From Synechococcus sp. M44_DOE_062 (lineage in GTDB: Bacteria; Cyanobacteriota; Cyanobacteriia; Thermostichales; Thermostichaceae): a stretch of 52,366 nucleotides of DNA. Position numbers and translations under genes: made by a program. The notes under the pieces were generated by a model. That model was not told the origin of the DNA. It was given only the letters and a program-made list of their open reading frames with translations, and did not search any database. Shown here piece after piece: positions 1-9,423 of the stretch (the stretch's first letter is position 1; each line of letters opens with the position of its first letter). The stretch is taken from positions 1 through 52,366 of the forward strand of contig DVDX01000020.1 of assembly GCA_015295985.1 (NCBI GenBank). Direction: 5' to 3'.

Positions 1-65
1 TTGCTCGGCAACGCTATTGCTATGCCTACGGCACCCTGACGGGAACCGCAACGCTAACGCGAAGA
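1..65 (-). repeat. Array of three overlapping mini-hairpin repeats
   Basis: Read on the minus strand, three 11-mers follow the dispersed-repeat layout (8-mer, 6-nt spacer, 11-nt hairpin). They are TTGCGGTTCCC at 41-51, GTGCCGTAGGC at 24-34 and TTGCCGAGCAA at 1-11. The 8-mer at 58-65 is TCTTCGCG and the spacer at 52-57 is TTAGCG. TTGCCGAGCAA is a perfect TTGC/GCAA stem with a CGA loop. Bases 66-259 show no gene I can support. Confidence 0.5.
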
Positions 66-259
66 CGCGACAACGTTTTGGGTGTGGTGTCCCAGTCTGA
101 GTCAAAGGACTACAAGTTCAACAGATCGAGGGGCAGAGCAGAGCATTCAAGCTCCTGAGGCATGAAAAAACCCCTGGGAGTCTGTCCGTGTTTCGACCCC
201 AGAGGCTTCTTCTCTTCACTCCTCACCACTATTGAGCATAGCCGCCCTTTGAAAGGCTG

Positions 260-1030
260 TCAAGCACTTTCCCATTGGGGTTGGCGTGTGGGAAATTGGG
301 CCAGGGTGGCACTGCCATACAGGATCATCTGCTGGGGCTGTAAGTTCACCCGATCGACCCGCAGCTCAGTGCCTCGCAAGGCCAGCCGATCCAAATCCAG
401 CAGCCCATTCAGGCGGTCTACCAAGGCCCGGCTCAAGGCCAGCTCCTCTTCTGTGCCGCCTGCAAACACCGGATCTGTAAAGCGGATGCGACGCCGCTCC
501 AGCACCTCAACCTGGGCGGAAAAACCGACGCGGAAAGCCCTGGCTTCTCCCTGCCGTACGTTTGCCTGCAATTGTAGTTGCCGCGCCGGGGTGATGCTGA
601 TATGGACGTGATGGAAGGATAGGGGGCTGCCATCCTGTCCCACCAGGGCCAGCCTGTTCAGCACAAAAGGTGTGTTAAACGATTGCACCAGATCGTCTTG
701 GCTCAGCACCACACGCATCGTGGCCTGTACCGGCTGGCGCAGTTTGATCTTCCCCTGCCAAATTTGGCTGAAATCGATGGCCACCGCGTTGCAAAACAGC
801 TCCAAGGCCGAAAGCCTCAGGCCGTTGTACATCTGCAAGTGCTGGCCCAACAACTCAAAGCTATCGATACGACCCTGCAACAGTTTGGCAACAGGCTCCA
901 CCCGTACGCGCGCTTCTAGCCGCTCTGCCTGCTTGAAGAGGGCGCGAATGGCTGCGCTTACCCCCCGACTGACCCAATCGACAGCCATGGGATTCTGGAG
1001 GGAAAGTTGGGGCAGGAGTCCTGTAGCCAT
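260..1030 (-). CDS. DUF2993 domain protein (LmeA-like lipid-binding fold)
   Basis: A 256-residue protein of the cyanobacterial DUF2993 family. The opening MATGLLPQLSLQNPMA is followed by an alternating beta-rich pattern with an FELLGQHLQMYNGLRLSALE stretch and a C-terminal FPTRQPQW, both typical of the family. In actinobacteria, LmeA of this family is a periplasmic phospholipid-binding protein; the cyanobacterial role is unknown. No clear signal peptide is visible. The reading frame stays open to 1072 with an alternative ATG there, but homologues usually begin near the chosen ATG at 1030. It lies downstream of chlD on the same strand with an 83-bp gap, so co-transcription is possible. Family fairly certain, function not. 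Confidence 0.75.
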   Translation of the reverse strand: MATGLLPQLSLQNPMAVDWVSRGVSAAIRALFKQAERLEARVRVEPVAKLLQGRIDSFELLGQHLQMYNGLRLSALELFCNAVAIDFSQIWQGKIKLRQPVQATMRVVLSQDDLVQSFNTPFVLNRLALVGQDGSPLSFHHVHISITPARQLQLQANVRQGEARAFRVGFSAQVEVLERRRIRFTDPVFAGGTEEELALSRALVDRLNGLLDLDRLALRGTELRVDRVNLQPQQMILYGSATLAQFPTRQPQWESA

Positions 1031-1113
1031 GGGACAAGGTGAAGTTCGTCTACAGGGATCATAACCAACCATTAAGAAAAGTTACAACCTCCGCCGACGG
1101 AGAGGCTGTTCTC

Positions 1114-3117
1114 TCAGGAGTAGGTGCGTCCTTCCTGCATGGCCGAGCGGGCCACGGCTGCGATCCCCTGGTCGGTGGCGCGGGGCAGATGAAAGTACCG
1201 TCCGCCCGCCAATTCCGCCAGTTCGGCGCTGAAGCCGGTGGTTACAAAGCGGCTTTGGGAGTCGATCAAGAGCAGCTTCAACCCCAGGGCGCGGATGCGC
1301 AGGGCAATCTCCCGCAGCTCCTGCTTTAGGTCGATGGGATCCGTCCCCAGTTGAGTTTTGCCGTCACTCCGTCCCAGAGAGCGGCTGAGGGGGATGTTGC
1401 CCCGACCATCGGTGAGGGCCACCAGCATCACCTGGCCCACGTCGCCGGCAGCACGGGCATTGACTCCCATCCGCACCGCTTGGGTGAGGGCATGGGCAAG
1501 AGGGGATCCCCCGCCACAGGGCAGAGATTCCAAACGGCGGCGGGCCAGCTCAATGGAGCGGGTGGGGGGCAGCAGCACTTCGGCAGTTTCTCCACGAAAG
1601 GCGATGAGGGCCACCTTATCGCGGTTCTGGTAGGCTTCTGTGAGCAGGCGCAGGGCCGCTCCTTTGGCCGCTTGCATGCGGTTGAGGGCCATGGAGCCGG
1701 AGGCATCCACCACAAAGATCACCAGGGCTCCGGCCTTGCGAACCAGCTTTTTGGCGCGGATATCGCTCGGTTCCACGACGACGGCGCGTCCCGGTTGTCG
1801 CTGGCGGCGGCTCTTCTGGTAGGGAGCAGCGGCTCGCAAGGTGGCATCGACGGCAATGCGGGGGTTGGATCCCTGGGGCAGGATGGGCTTGATGTAACGG
1901 CCCCGGTCGGCGCTGAACACCAGGCTGCGGGATCCCGTTTTTCCCCGTTGGTTGAGGGACTGGGCAAAGGCCAGCAGGCGCGGGTCGAGGGCAATGCGCT
2001 CTGGCTCAAAGAAAAACTCTTCCGGCAGACTCAGGTTTTCTGGTTGGGGATCCGTTTCCTGTTGGTCTTCCCCATCCTTGTTGGAAGGCGGTTGTTGGGG
2101 TGGTGGCGGGGGGGGAGGGGGGGGCTGGTCGGGGTCGTATTGGGCGCGGGGCAGCAGCACCAGTTGCACAGCCTGCTGCAGATCTTCGGCCAACAGGCGA
2201 TCCCGTCCTTCCAGGGCGGCCAGGGCACAGGCGGCTCGCAGGGCAAACTGATCTCCTCGATGGCCTTGGACATTGCCGCGGATGGCCTCTTGCACCAGGT
2301 AGTGGATCTGTTCCTGCCGCGGCTTGACTTGAGGCAGCCACTCTCGCGCAAGCAGGATGCGGGTGCGGATTTCTTCCAATTCTGCCTGGTGTTGTGCCAG
2401 AAAGGGTTCGGGGGCATCGCTGAATTGGTTGACCCGCTGAGTGATCTCCCGCCGCTCCTCCAGGCTCAGATCCCGCTCCACCGGCACCACCATGGCCATG
2501 CGATCCAGCAAGTGGGGGCGCAGGGATCCCTCCTCGGGGTTGTAGGTGGCCACCAGCAGGGGCCGACAGGGGTGTTGCAGGCTGATCCCTTCCCGCTCCA
2601 GGCGATTCACCCCATCGCCCACCACCGTCAACAGCAGGTTGGCAATTGAGTCATCCAGCAGGTTGATGTCGTCCACGTACAGCACACCCCGGTGGGCGGC
2701 AGCCAGCAGCCCCGGCTGAAGGACGGTTTCTCCCAGCTCCACCGAAGCTCCCACATCCACGGATCCCAGCAGCCGATCTTCGGTCACGCCCAGGGGAATC
2801 TGGACAAAGGGGGGCGATATCACTTGGGTGGGCGGCACCTCTCCGGCTGGGTAGCGAGCCTTGGCCCAGTCTGACCAGGTGTCCGGTCGCGCCGGATCGT
2901 CGTTGCAATAGGATCCCGCGATCACCTCGATGGGCGGTAGCAAGGCATGGATCCCTCTGGCCAAAACCGACTTGGCCGTGCCACGCGGCCCCACCAGCAC
3001 TACCCCCCCCAGGCTGGGATCCACCGCTGCCAACAGCAGAGCCAGCTTGGCCGCCTGCTGCCCCACGACAGCGGTGAGGGGAAAGGTACAAGGGGCGGAT
3101 AGAGTTGCGGATCCCAT
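1114..3117 (-). CDS. chlD: Magnesium chelatase subunit D
   Basis: D subunit of the ATP-dependent chelatase that inserts Mg2+ into protoporphyrin IX, the committed step to chlorophyll. It works with ChlI and ChlH. The N-terminal AAA+ domain has a Walker-A-like GPRGTAKS and a [12 protein letters not shown] sensor region. A proline-rich acidic linker (runs of 7-9 Pro) follows. The C-terminal von Willebrand A/integrin-I domain carries the MIDAS motif DASGSM and a later LTDGRGN. About 667 residues, normal for ChlD. I chose the ATG at 3117 (MGSATLSAP); the frame continues upstream to 3144. ChlI and ChlH are not in the window. A dispersed mini-repeat lies about 80 bp upstream. Confidence 0.95.
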   Translation of the reverse strand: MGSATLSAPCTFPLTAVVGQQAAKLALLLAAVDPSLGGVVLVGPRGTAKSVLARGIHALLPPIEVIAGSYCNDDPARPDTWSDWAKARYPAGEVPPTQVISPPFVQIPLGVTEDRLLGSVDVGASVELGETVLQPGLLAAAHRGVLYVDDINLLDDSIANLLLTVVGDGVNRLEREGISLQHPCRPLLVATYNPEEGSLRPHLLDRMAMVVPVERDLSLEERREITQRVNQFSDAPEPFLAQHQAELEEIRTRILLAREWLPQVKPRQEQIHYLVQEAIRGNVQGHRGDQFALRAACALAALEGRDRLLAEDLQQAVQLVLLPRAQYDPDQPPPPPPPPPQQPPSNKDGEDQQETDPQPENLSLPEEFFFEPERIALDPRLLAFAQSLNQRGKTGSRSLVFSADRGRYIKPILPQGSNPRIAVDATLRAAAPYQKSRRQRQPGRAVVVEPSDIRAKKLVRKAGALVIFVVDASGSMALNRMQAAKGAALRLLTEAYQNRDKVALIAFRGETAEVLLPPTRSIELARRRLESLPCGGGSPLAHALTQAVRMGVNARAAGDVGQVMLVALTDGRGNIPLSRSLGRSDGKTQLGTDPIDLKQELREIALRIRALGLKLLLIDSQSRFVTTGFSAELAELAGGRYFHLPRATDQGIAAVARSAMQEGRTYS

Positions 3118-3423
3118 GGTTGACGGATAAAGCTTGGCGATCAAGGGTTCAATCGGGCCAATTCGCAGCGGATCGGGAGCTCACACCCCAGTCTATCGCT
3201 TGAGTGCTCCGCAGCGCTTTCGCGACCGAGGGTTTTTGGGGGTGTTCCAAACCGGTTTTAGGGAGTTCCCCAAGCGTTCCGCGCTGCTGACGCAACCACC
3301 CCAAGTCGCTTTCCCAAAGGAGTAGTTCGGAATCCAGGCCGCCAACGGCTTCACGCCGACTGGGAATGCTCCGGGTGGGCTACTGCCGTTTGGTGGTCAT
3401 CTCTGTTCAAAATGGGCACCGCT
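3118..3423. other. Intergenic region between chlD and the aldehyde dehydrogenase
   Basis: About 300 bp without a supportable gene. It holds the chlD upstream region and one copy of the dispersed mini-repeat at 3200-3228. I see no convincing intrinsic terminator for the aldehyde dehydrogenase gene that ends here. Confidence 0.4.
3200..3228 (-). repeat. Dispersed mini-hairpin repeat copy
   Basis: On the minus strand the parts are CGGTCGCG, spacer AAAGCG and hairpin CTGCGGAGCAC, in the same register as the best copies. It lies in the chlD upstream region. The outer stem pair is broken (C opposite C), leaving a 3-bp TGC/GCA stem with a GGA loop. Confidence 0.5.
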
Positions 3424-4866
3424 TCAGCGGGTTGCAATCATCACGTGCTTGGTGATTTGGTAGTCGCGCACCGCTTCTGCCGAGAGATCTTTGCCGAATC
3501 CTGATTGCTTAAAGCCACCATGGGGGGCCTCAGAGGCAATGGGAATGTGGTCGTTGATCCAGACGGTGCCAAACTCCAGGTCGGCGGCCAACTTCATCGC
3601 TCGTCCGATGTCTTGAGTCCACACAGAAGCCGCCAGCCCGTATAGGACGTCATTGCCCAGGCGTAGCGCTTCCGCTTCTTCGCGAAACGAGCTGAGCGTG
3701 AGAACCGGCCCAAAAACCTCACTCTGTACGATCTCCGCTTTTTGATCAACATTGACAATCACCGTGGGTTCATAGTAGTAGCCCTGGGCAAACTGGGAAG
3801 GGATCCGCCCGCCGGTCAGTACCTTGGCTCCCTCTGCTTTGGCCCGCTCCACAAACCCCATCACCCGCTCCCGCTGGACTGCTGAGACCAAAGGCCCCAT
3901 CTCCACCCCGGCTTCAAAGGGGGATCCCACTGTTACTTTGCGCATGGCCTCTACAATGGCCTCTTGCACCTGCGCCAGCTTGCTCTCTTGCACATAGACG
4001 CGGGTGGCTGCCGTGCAGTCTTGGCCAGTATTGACGGTGGCAGCAAAGGTGGCCTTGGCAGCAACGGTCTCTACATCCGCATCCTCGAAGACGATAAACG
4101 GCGCTTTGCCCCCCAGTTCCAAATGCACCCGCTTCAGAGTATCTGCCGCTGTCCGCATCACCTGCTTGCCAGTGGCGGTAGAGCCGGTGAGGCTGACCAT
4201 CCGCACCTGCGGGTGCTCCACCAGGGCTTGGCCAGTGGCGTTGCCCCCGGTAACGATGTTGACCACTCCTGGTGGGATCCCGGCCTCAGCAATCAGTTCC
4301 CCCAGCATCAGGGTGGTCAGGGGGGTGGCAGGAGCAGGCTTGAGCACCACCGTACAGCCGGCAGCTAGGGCGGGGCCAATCTTCCAGACGGCCATCATCA
4401 GCGGATAGTTCCAGGGGGTAATTTGAGCGCATACCCCCACCGGCTCTTTGCGAAAGAGGGAGGTGTAGCCCTTGGCGTATTCTCCAGCGCTAAAGCCATG
4501 GATGTCGCGGGCGGCAGCAGCGAAGAAACGCAGATTATCCACTGCAAACGGCAAATCTCCCCCCAAGCTAAGGAACTCGTAGGGCTTGCCGGTGTTTTCC
4601 GATTCCACACGAGCCAATTCTGCGGCGCGAGCTTCGATCAGATCTGCCAATTTCCAGAGGGCCAGGGATCGCTCGCCGGGGGTGAGTTTCGACCAACGGC
4701 CATCGTAGAAGGCTGTTTGGGCAGCCTGCACCGCCCGATCCACATCGGCAGGGCTGGCATCCACCACCTCTGCCAGTTTCTCGCCGGTGGCCGGGTTCTC
4801 GATGGTCATCAATCCCCCCCCTTGGCTATCGACCCATTGACCGTCGATCCAGAGTTTGTAGGCCAT
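3424..4866 (-). CDS. NAD(P)+-dependent aldehyde dehydrogenase, aminobutyraldehyde/betaine-aldehyde type
   Basis: A 480-residue aldehyde dehydrogenase. The oxyanion/cofactor region ITPWNYP, the general-base Glu250 in LELGGKAP and the catalytic Cys284 in NTGQDCTAATR are all present. The GQDCTA signature and length resemble gamma-aminobutyraldehyde dehydrogenases (PatD/YdcW/Prr) and betaine aldehyde dehydrogenases. It would oxidise an amino-aldehyde to the acid in the cytoplasm, for example 4-aminobutanal from putrescine to GABA, but the exact substrate cannot be set from sequence. The ATG at 4866 has a GAGG-like ribosome site about 9 nt upstream. It stands alone, with no amine oxidase or transaminase beside it. 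Confidence 0.88.
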   Translation of the reverse strand: MAYKLWIDGQWVDSQGGGLMTIENPATGEKLAEVVDASPADVDRAVQAAQTAFYDGRWSKLTPGERSLALWKLADLIEARAAELARVESENTGKPYEFLSLGGDLPFAVDNLRFFAAAARDIHGFSAGEYAKGYTSLFRKEPVGVCAQITPWNYPLMMAVWKIGPALAAGCTVVLKPAPATPLTTLMLGELIAEAGIPPGVVNIVTGGNATGQALVEHPQVRMVSLTGSTATGKQVMRTAADTLKRVHLELGGKAPFIVFEDADVETVAAKATFAATVNTGQDCTAATRVYVQESKLAQVQEAIVEAMRKVTVGSPFEAGVEMGPLVSAVQRERVMGFVERAKAEGAKVLTGGRIPSQFAQGYYYEPTVIVNVDQKAEIVQSEVFGPVLTLSSFREEAEALRLGNDVLYGLAASVWTQDIGRAMKLAADLEFGTVWINDHIPIASEAPHGGFKQSGFGKDLSAEAVRDYQITKHVMIATR

Positions 4867-5014
4867 AGCGATGTCCTCAACAGCTTGGTGAAATAGCTCT
4901 CCCCATTGTGCCGAATCTTTTTGGCTCGGCTTGAATCATAAGCTTCATTAACTTTCGAGCGCAGAGATTTCGAGCTGGCGGGGAACCCTTTGGGATTGGA
5001 AGGGTCAAAATGGA

Positions 5015-5038
5015 TGCTCGCGAAGCGGGCCGTAGGTC
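5015..5038 (+). repeat. Dispersed mini-hairpin repeat copy (degenerate)
   Basis: TGCTCGCG, then AAGCG, then GGCCGTAGGTC, a GGCC/GGTC stem with one G-T wobble and a GTA loop. The spacer is one base shorter than in the canonical copies. It lies about 70 bp upstream of the small membrane-protein gene at 5112. Confidence 0.35.
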
Positions 5039-5111
5039 GCTAGGGATCCGGTATCTGTTAAGGTGCAGGAAGGGTGGACTCTTCTGCACAAGCATTCCTG
5101 AGGTTGGGTTC

Positions 5112-5288
5112 ATGTCTCCCGTGCTGTGGCAAGCGATTGGGTATGCCTGTGGGATCTCGCTGGGGATCCTGGGCTTGGTTGCCCTTGTTAACGTTCTCGT
5201 GGAGTGGCTGGAGCGGCGAGAGACCCCGGCGAAGCCAACCGAGCCACCAGAACCCTGCAGCACACCGGAGGGATCCCAGTCGGCATGA
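5112..5288 (+). CDS. Small single-span membrane protein
   Basis: A 58-residue protein with one hydrophobic helix (about residues 5-28: WQAIGYACGISLGILGLVAL...) followed by a short charged and proline-rich tail. I do not recognise a family. I chose the internal ATG at 5112 (MSPVLWQ) because the membrane segment begins there; an upstream in-frame ATG at 5010 would add a non-conserved-looking 34 residues. The stop codon overlaps the acylphosphatase start as ATGA (5285-5288), which suggests translational coupling. Comparable small ORFs precede genes in many cyanobacteria, but a function cannot be assigned. Confidence 0.6.
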   Translation: MSPVLWQAIGYACGISLGILGLVALVNVLVEWLERRETPAKPTEPPEPCSTPEGSQSA

Positions 5289-5569
5289 GTGACAGGGTTC
5301 GCGTTCACGTCTGGGTGCGGGGGCGAGTTCAGGGGGTGGGGTTTCGGGCTCACACCGAAGCGATGGCTCGCAACGCGGGTGTCCAAGGGTGGGTGCGCAA
5401 TTTGCGGGATGGTCGCGTAGAGGCCGTTTTTGAAGGATCCCCTGCCGCAGTAGAGGCGATGCTGCGCTGGTGCCAACAGGGCAGCCCTGGCTCGGTTGTG
5501 GAGGCTATTGAGCAACGTTCCGAGCCACCGGAAGGTCTAGCCACCTTTGAGATTCGCCCTACCGTCTGA
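5285..5569 (+). CDS. acyP: Acylphosphatase
   Basis: A 94-residue cytosolic acylphosphatase, which hydrolyses carboxyl-phosphate bonds in small acyl phosphates such as carbamoyl- or 1,3-bisphosphoglycerate-type compounds. Signature 1 is GRVQGVGFR, with the phosphate-loop Arg. Signature 2 is GWVRNLRDGRVEAVFEG, with the catalytic Asn. The length is standard. The start ATG at 5285 overlaps the upstream small membrane-protein gene by 4 bp. A longer upstream frame exists from 5204, but MSDRVRVHVWVRG is the usual family N-terminus. Confidence 0.93.
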   Translation: MSDRVRVHVWVRGRVQGVGFRAHTEAMARNAGVQGWVRNLRDGRVEAVFEGSPAAVEAMLRWCQQGSPGSVVEAIEQRSEPPEGLATFEIRPTV

Positions 5570-5710
5570 AGGAGTTCCGCTGTTCCGAGGATTCCTTTGA
5601 CCTAAAGAGCTTCGTCCGTCGGTTCTGAGCTGCCATCCCCGGAAACTGCCCATGAGCTGGGATTCCCCAAGGTCACACTACAATGGGTACACCGCAATTT
5701 TTCCCGTCCC

Positions 5711-7183
5711 ATGACTGTTGCTGCCCCTGCCAAAGTGCAATACGAAGCTGTGATCGGGCTGGAAGTTCACTGCCAGCTCAGCACCCGCTCCAAGATCTTC
5801 TCCAGCAGCGCGACGGCATTTGGCGCTCCCCCCAACACGAATATTGACCCGATTTGTATGGGCTTGCCCGGCACCCTGCCGGTATTGAACGAAAAGGTGC
5901 TGGAGTACGCGGTCAAAGCCGGTTTGGCCTTGAATTGCACCATTGCTCCCTACAGCAAGTTCGACCGCAAGCAATACTTTTACCCCGACTTGCCCAAAAA
6001 CTACCAAATCTCCCAATACGACCTGCCGATTGCCACCCACGGCTGGATCGAGATCCAGCTCAGCGACGGTCGCACCAAGCGCATCGGCATCACCCGTCTG
6101 CACATGGAAGAAGACGCGGGCAAACTGGTGCATGCCGGCAGCGATCGCCTGTCGGGATCCAGCTATTCCTTGGTGGATTTCAACCGGGCGGGGGTTCCCC
6201 TCATCGAGATCGTCAGCGAGCCGGACATCCGCAGCGGGGAAGAGGCGGCAGAGTATGTGCAAGAGCTGCGCCGCATCCTGCGCTATGCCGGGCTGTGCGA
6301 TGGCAACCTACAGGAGGGATCCCTGCGCTGTGATGTGAACATCTCGGTGCGTCCGCTGGGGTGCGAGACCTTTGGCACGAAGGTGGAAATTAAAAACATG
6401 AACTCCTTCAACGCCATCCAACGGGCCATAGAGTACGAGTTCAACCGCCAGGTCAAGGTTGTGGAGGCGGGTGAGCGGATCGTACAGGAGACCCGCCTCT
6501 GGGAAGAAAACAGCCAGCGCACCATCAGCATGCGCAAGAAAGAGGGATCCAGCGACTACCGCTATTTCCCCGAGCCGGATCTGCCACCGATTCGTGTTAC
6601 CGAAGAGCAAAAGGCCCGCTGGAGGGCAGAGCTGCCGGAATTGCCCGGTGTGAAGCGGCGACGCTACCAAGAGGTGTACGGCCTCTCGGTGTACGATGCC
6701 CGCTACCTCAGCGACGAACGCAACACCGCCGAGTACTTTGAAGCTGTGATCGCTGCTGGCGCCGACCCGAAAGCAGCCGCCAACTGGATGATGAGCGACA
6801 TCGCCAGCTACCTCAACACCCACAAGCTGGACTACCCTGACATTGCCCTAAAGCCGGAAACCCTGGCTGAGCTGATTGCTCTCATCGAGCAGGGCACCAT
6901 CTCCAGCAAAATTGCCAAGGAGATCCTGCCGGAACTGCTGGAAAAAGGCGGATCGGCCCGCGCCTTGGTGGAAGCCAAAGGCATGACCCAAATCTCGGAC
7001 AGCACTCTTCTGGAGCAGCTCATCGCCGAGGTGCTGGCGGAGAACCCAGAGCAACTGGAGCAGTATCGGGAGGGCAAAACTAAGCTCTTTGGCTACTTTG
7101 TTGGGCAATTGATGAAAAAAACCCAGGGACGAGCGGATCCAAAGTTGGCCAACGACCTGCTTAAGCAACACCTCAACGGCTAG
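5711..7183 (+). CDS. gatB: Aspartyl/glutamyl-tRNA(Asn/Gln) amidotransferase subunit B
   Basis: The tRNA-binding kinase-like subunit of GatCAB, which converts Glu-tRNA(Gln) to Gln-tRNA(Gln) in bacteria without a glutaminyl-tRNA synthetase. The 490-residue length is standard. Hallmarks are the N-terminal [47 protein letters not shown] and [11 protein letters not shown]-terminal YqeY-like helical domain (about residues 330-485) binds the tRNA. No strong Shine-Dalgarno sequence is visible before the ATG at 5711. It is convergent with maf, and the two coding regions overlap by 4 bp in a CTAG palindrome. GatA and GatC are not in the window. Confidence 0.97.
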   Translation: MTVAAPAKVQYEAVIGLEVHCQLSTRSKIFSSSATAFGAPPNTNIDPICMGLPGTLPVLNEKVLEYAVKAGLALNCTIAPYSKFDRKQYFYPDLPKNYQISQYDLPIATHGWIEIQLSDGRTKRIGITRLHMEEDAGKLVHAGSDRLSGSSYSLVDFNRAGVPLIEIVSEPDIRSGEEAAEYVQELRRILRYAGLCDGNLQEGSLRCDVNISVRPLGCETFGTKVEIKNMNSFNAIQRAIEYEFNRQVKVVEAGERIVQETRLWEENSQRTISMRKKEGSSDYRYFPEPDLPPIRVTEEQKARWRAELPELPGVKRRRYQEVYGLSVYDARYLSDERNTAEYFEAVIAAGADPKAAANWMMSDIASYLNTHKLDYPDIALKPETLAELIALIEQGTISSKIAKEILPELLEKGGSARALVEAKGMTQISDSTLLEQLIAEVLAENPEQLEQYREGKTKLFGYFVGQLMKKTQGRADPKLANDLLKQHLNG

Positions 7184-7776
7184 CTCCAAGCATCGGTGAG
7201 GGAATAGCCCAACTCCTGAACCATGCGCCGCAGCAGAGGCAAACTCAGCCCGATGACATTGCCGGGGCACCCCTCAATTCGCTCCACAAACAGGCTGCCA
7301 CGACCATCGATGGCAAAGCAGCCAGCACAGGCCAAAGGCTCGCCGGTGGCCACATAGGCGCGAATTTCCTCGTCGCTGGGCTTAGCAAAAAACACCCGCG
7401 TCACCGCATAGTGGGTAAGGCGGCGGTTCTGCTTCGTGTCAATCAAGGCATGGCCCGTGTAAAGCTCTCCCACTTCGCCCCGCATTTGCCGCAAGCGCCG
7501 TTCCGCCTCTAGAGGATTGGGTGGCTTACCCAGGATCTCACCGTGTAGGTAGAGCACGGAATCGGCTCCCACAACCAAGACAGGCTCCCGTTGCTGGGCT
7601 GCCACCACTTCCGCTTTTGCCGAGGCCAGCTTCTGCACCAGCTCCACCGGATTAGAGCTCTGGATTTGGCTTTCGTCGAAATAACTGGGTTGAACGCGAT
7701 GAGGGATCCCGGCAGCCTTTAACAATTGGCGGCGAGCAGCGGATTGCGAGGCCAGTACGATAGTGGGAGGCAACAT
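7180..7776 (-). CDS. maf: Maf family nucleoside-triphosphate pyrophosphatase
   Basis: A 198-residue Maf/HAM1-fold hydrolase that cleaves non-canonical or selected nucleoside triphosphates (dTTP, UTP, or 7-methyl-GTP in subtypes) to the monophosphate and pyrophosphate. Seen features are the N-terminal [12 protein letters not shown] loop, VVGADSVL with the catalytic Asp, [26 protein letters not shown] and the C-terminal [15 protein letters not shown] prefer the ATG at 7776 ([10 protein letters not shown]); the frame also allows a TTG at 7791. It is convergent with gatB and divergent from the ion-channel gene. Confidence 0.92.
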   Translation of the reverse strand: MLPPTIVLASQSAARRQLLKAAGIPHRVQPSYFDESQIQSSNPVELVQKLASAKAEVVAAQQREPVLVVGADSVLYLHGEILGKPPNPLEAERRLRQMRGEVGELYTGHALIDTKQNRRLTHYAVTRVFFAKPSDEEIRAYVATGEPLACAGCFAIDGRGSLFVERIEGCPGNVIGLSLPLLRRMVQELGYSLTDAWS

Positions 7777-7821
7777 CGATGCAACACTCAAAGCCTGGAC
7801 GTTTGCTGGATTGAAGTTCGT

Positions 7822-7843
7822 TCTATTAATAATCTATTAATAA
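7822..7843. promoter_or_regulatory. AT-rich 11-bp tandem in a divergent intergenic region
   Basis: TCTATTAATAA occurs twice head to tail (7822-7832 and 7833-7843) between maf and the ion-channel gene, in an otherwise GC-rich sequence. It contains several TATTAAT/TAATAAT -10-like hexamers. A promoter role for one or both genes is inferred from position and composition only. Confidence 0.3.
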
Positions 7844-7941
7844 TTGTGGGTTTCCATCCCTTTTGGGATGCGCCTGAGGTGTAGCGACGAGCAGGCGCTG
7901 AAAGGAAACTCTCTCGACATCTTCCCAGCCGGATCCCATTT

Positions 7942-8769
7942 GTGACCACTGTACCCTCACAGGCCCCCACCCAAGCGGATCTCGATCTTGCCCGTTCCGG
8001 GATCCTTCAGCGTTATTGGGGGGATCAAGACACCCCGGAAAGCCGCTGGGTGAACTTGCTGGTGGCGGTGTTGGTTTTCTGTTCATCCACCTTTTTTGTG
8101 GTGGAAACCTATCCCATTCCTCCTGAGGTGCGTCTTTGGCTGGAGCGGGTGGATCGTCTCATTCTCGGCCTGTTTGTGGTGGAATACCTGCTCCGCCTGG
8201 CAGCGGCCCCGCAAAAGTTGCGCTATGTCGTGAGCTTGTATTCGCTGATTGATCTGCTCGCCATTTTGCCTTTTTTTGCCGGGCTAACCGATATTCGCTT
8301 CATACGCATCTTCCGCTGGTTTCGCATTCTGCGGCTGCTGCGCTTGGTAGAGGGTAAAACTCTGTTTGGGCAGTTCATTTCTGCCGATAGCCGCATTTTG
8401 CTGCGCATTTTCTTCACTCTCTTTGCCATTGTTTTCGTCTACTCTGGGCTGATCTATCAGGTAGAACATCCGGTGAATCCTGGTGTTTTTGCCACCTTTT
8501 TGGATGCTTTCTACTTTTCCGTCGTCACCATGACCACGGTGGGGTTTGGGGATCTCACCCCCAGTTCTGAGCTGGGTCGGTTGCTGACGGTGCTGATGAT
8601 CCTGACGGGGATCGCCCTGATCCCCTGGCAAGTGGGGGAGCTGATCAAACAATTGGTGAAAAGCGGCAACTCGGTGCAATGGGCCTGCCCAGGGTGCGGT
8701 TTGTCCCAACACGATGGGGATGCCCAATTCTGCAAACGCTGTGGCACACCGCTCTACCCAGGCAGTTAA
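7942..8769 (+). CDS. Voltage-gated-type K+ channel with C-terminal zinc ribbon
   Basis: A 275-residue, six-helix channel subunit in the inner membrane. S1-S3 lie at about residues 35-115. An Arg-rich S4 voltage-sensor-like helix (RFIRIFRWFRILRLLR, about 119-134) follows. S5 is at about 150-172, the pore signature TTVGFGD at 198-204 and S6 at about 212-240. The filter TVGFGD predicts K+ selectivity. After S6 comes a short CxxC...CxxC zinc ribbon (C249, C252, C264, C267) instead of a regulatory RCK domain. The start is a GTG at 7942. It is divergent from maf. Whether it really gates on voltage is inference from S4. Confidence 0.85.
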   Translation: MTTVPSQAPTQADLDLARSGILQRYWGDQDTPESRWVNLLVAVLVFCSSTFFVVETYPIPPEVRLWLERVDRLILGLFVVEYLLRLAAAPQKLRYVVSLYSLIDLLAILPFFAGLTDIRFIRIFRWFRILRLLRLVEGKTLFGQFISADSRILLRIFFTLFAIVFVYSGLIYQVEHPVNPGVFATFLDAFYFSVVTMTTVGFGDLTPSSELGRLLTVLMILTGIALIPWQVGELIKQLVKSGNSVQWACPGCGLSQHDGDAQFCKRCGTPLYPGS

Positions 8770-8860
8770 GCCTATCGGGGTTGGCCCGACATTTTTGGAA
8801 AATTTCCTGTGCGAAAGCAACAACAGGGTAAGCTAGGACGGGTTGGGCAGAGGATCTGCG

Positions 8861-9338
8861 ATGCTGGCGTACCCCAAGCCGGTCATCCCCGGCCAGTTGA
8901 ACGTGAAGGCAGGGGTGGGGATGCTTTTTGCTGCCATTGCTCTTGGCCTGGTGCTCAGCCAAGTTCAACCGTTGCCACCTGTCGCTCAGGATTTGCAAGG
9001 GATCCCTGCCGAGACTCTCTCTTGGCAGGAGGTGCCCAAACAAAAGTATGCCTGGCACATTTGCTACGCCTTTCTGGGAAATATGGGGCTGATCAACATC
9101 GGCGGCGGACTGGTTGGCGTCCCGCCTGGCAGCTGGTCGGCTGTTTTCGCAGATTCTCCTGTCAGGCGGAATGCTGCAGCTGGCTTCTTGGGCTTTGGTG
9201 GCCCTGACGGGGCTGGGTGGCGTCGGAGCCACGGCGGTTGCGGTGGTGGTGATGGTGTTGTTTGTTCACCTGGTCTTGGCCACCTGCCGTTCCGTGCAAG
9301 CCGTCCGAAGGCTAACCCAATCCCGAACCTGCCGTTGA
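8861..9338 (+). pseudogene. Frameshifted small membrane-protein gene
   Basis: Translation from ATG 8861 gives an N-terminal half with a hydrophobic helix (AGVGMLFAAIALGLVLSQV) and a conserved-looking KYAWHICYAFLGNMGLINIGGGL. It then turns into Gly/Arg-rich nonsense after about 9112. The +1 frame continues at once with a good hydrophobic half (LASRLAAGRLFSQILL..., LASWALVALTGL, AVAVVVMVLFVHLVLA) and stops at 9338. Removing one T in CTGGTTGGCG at 9111-9120 joins the halves as GGGLVASRLAAGR. So an about 158-residue, three- to four-helix membrane protein is broken by a single-base insertion, or the sequence has an error there. The family is not recognised. Confidence 0.6.
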
Positions 9339-9423
9339 CCCCAGTTGGGGAAAGCTGAGAAATCATTTAAGATCACTTAATATCATTAATGGTAACCCTC
9401 TCAACAACTGGGTGGTGCTCGGC

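Noticed and set aside
1351-2649. A 432-codon open frame on the plus strand
   Set aside because: It is antisense to chlD, whose AAA+ and VWA motifs are clear; it arises from high GC and codon bias.
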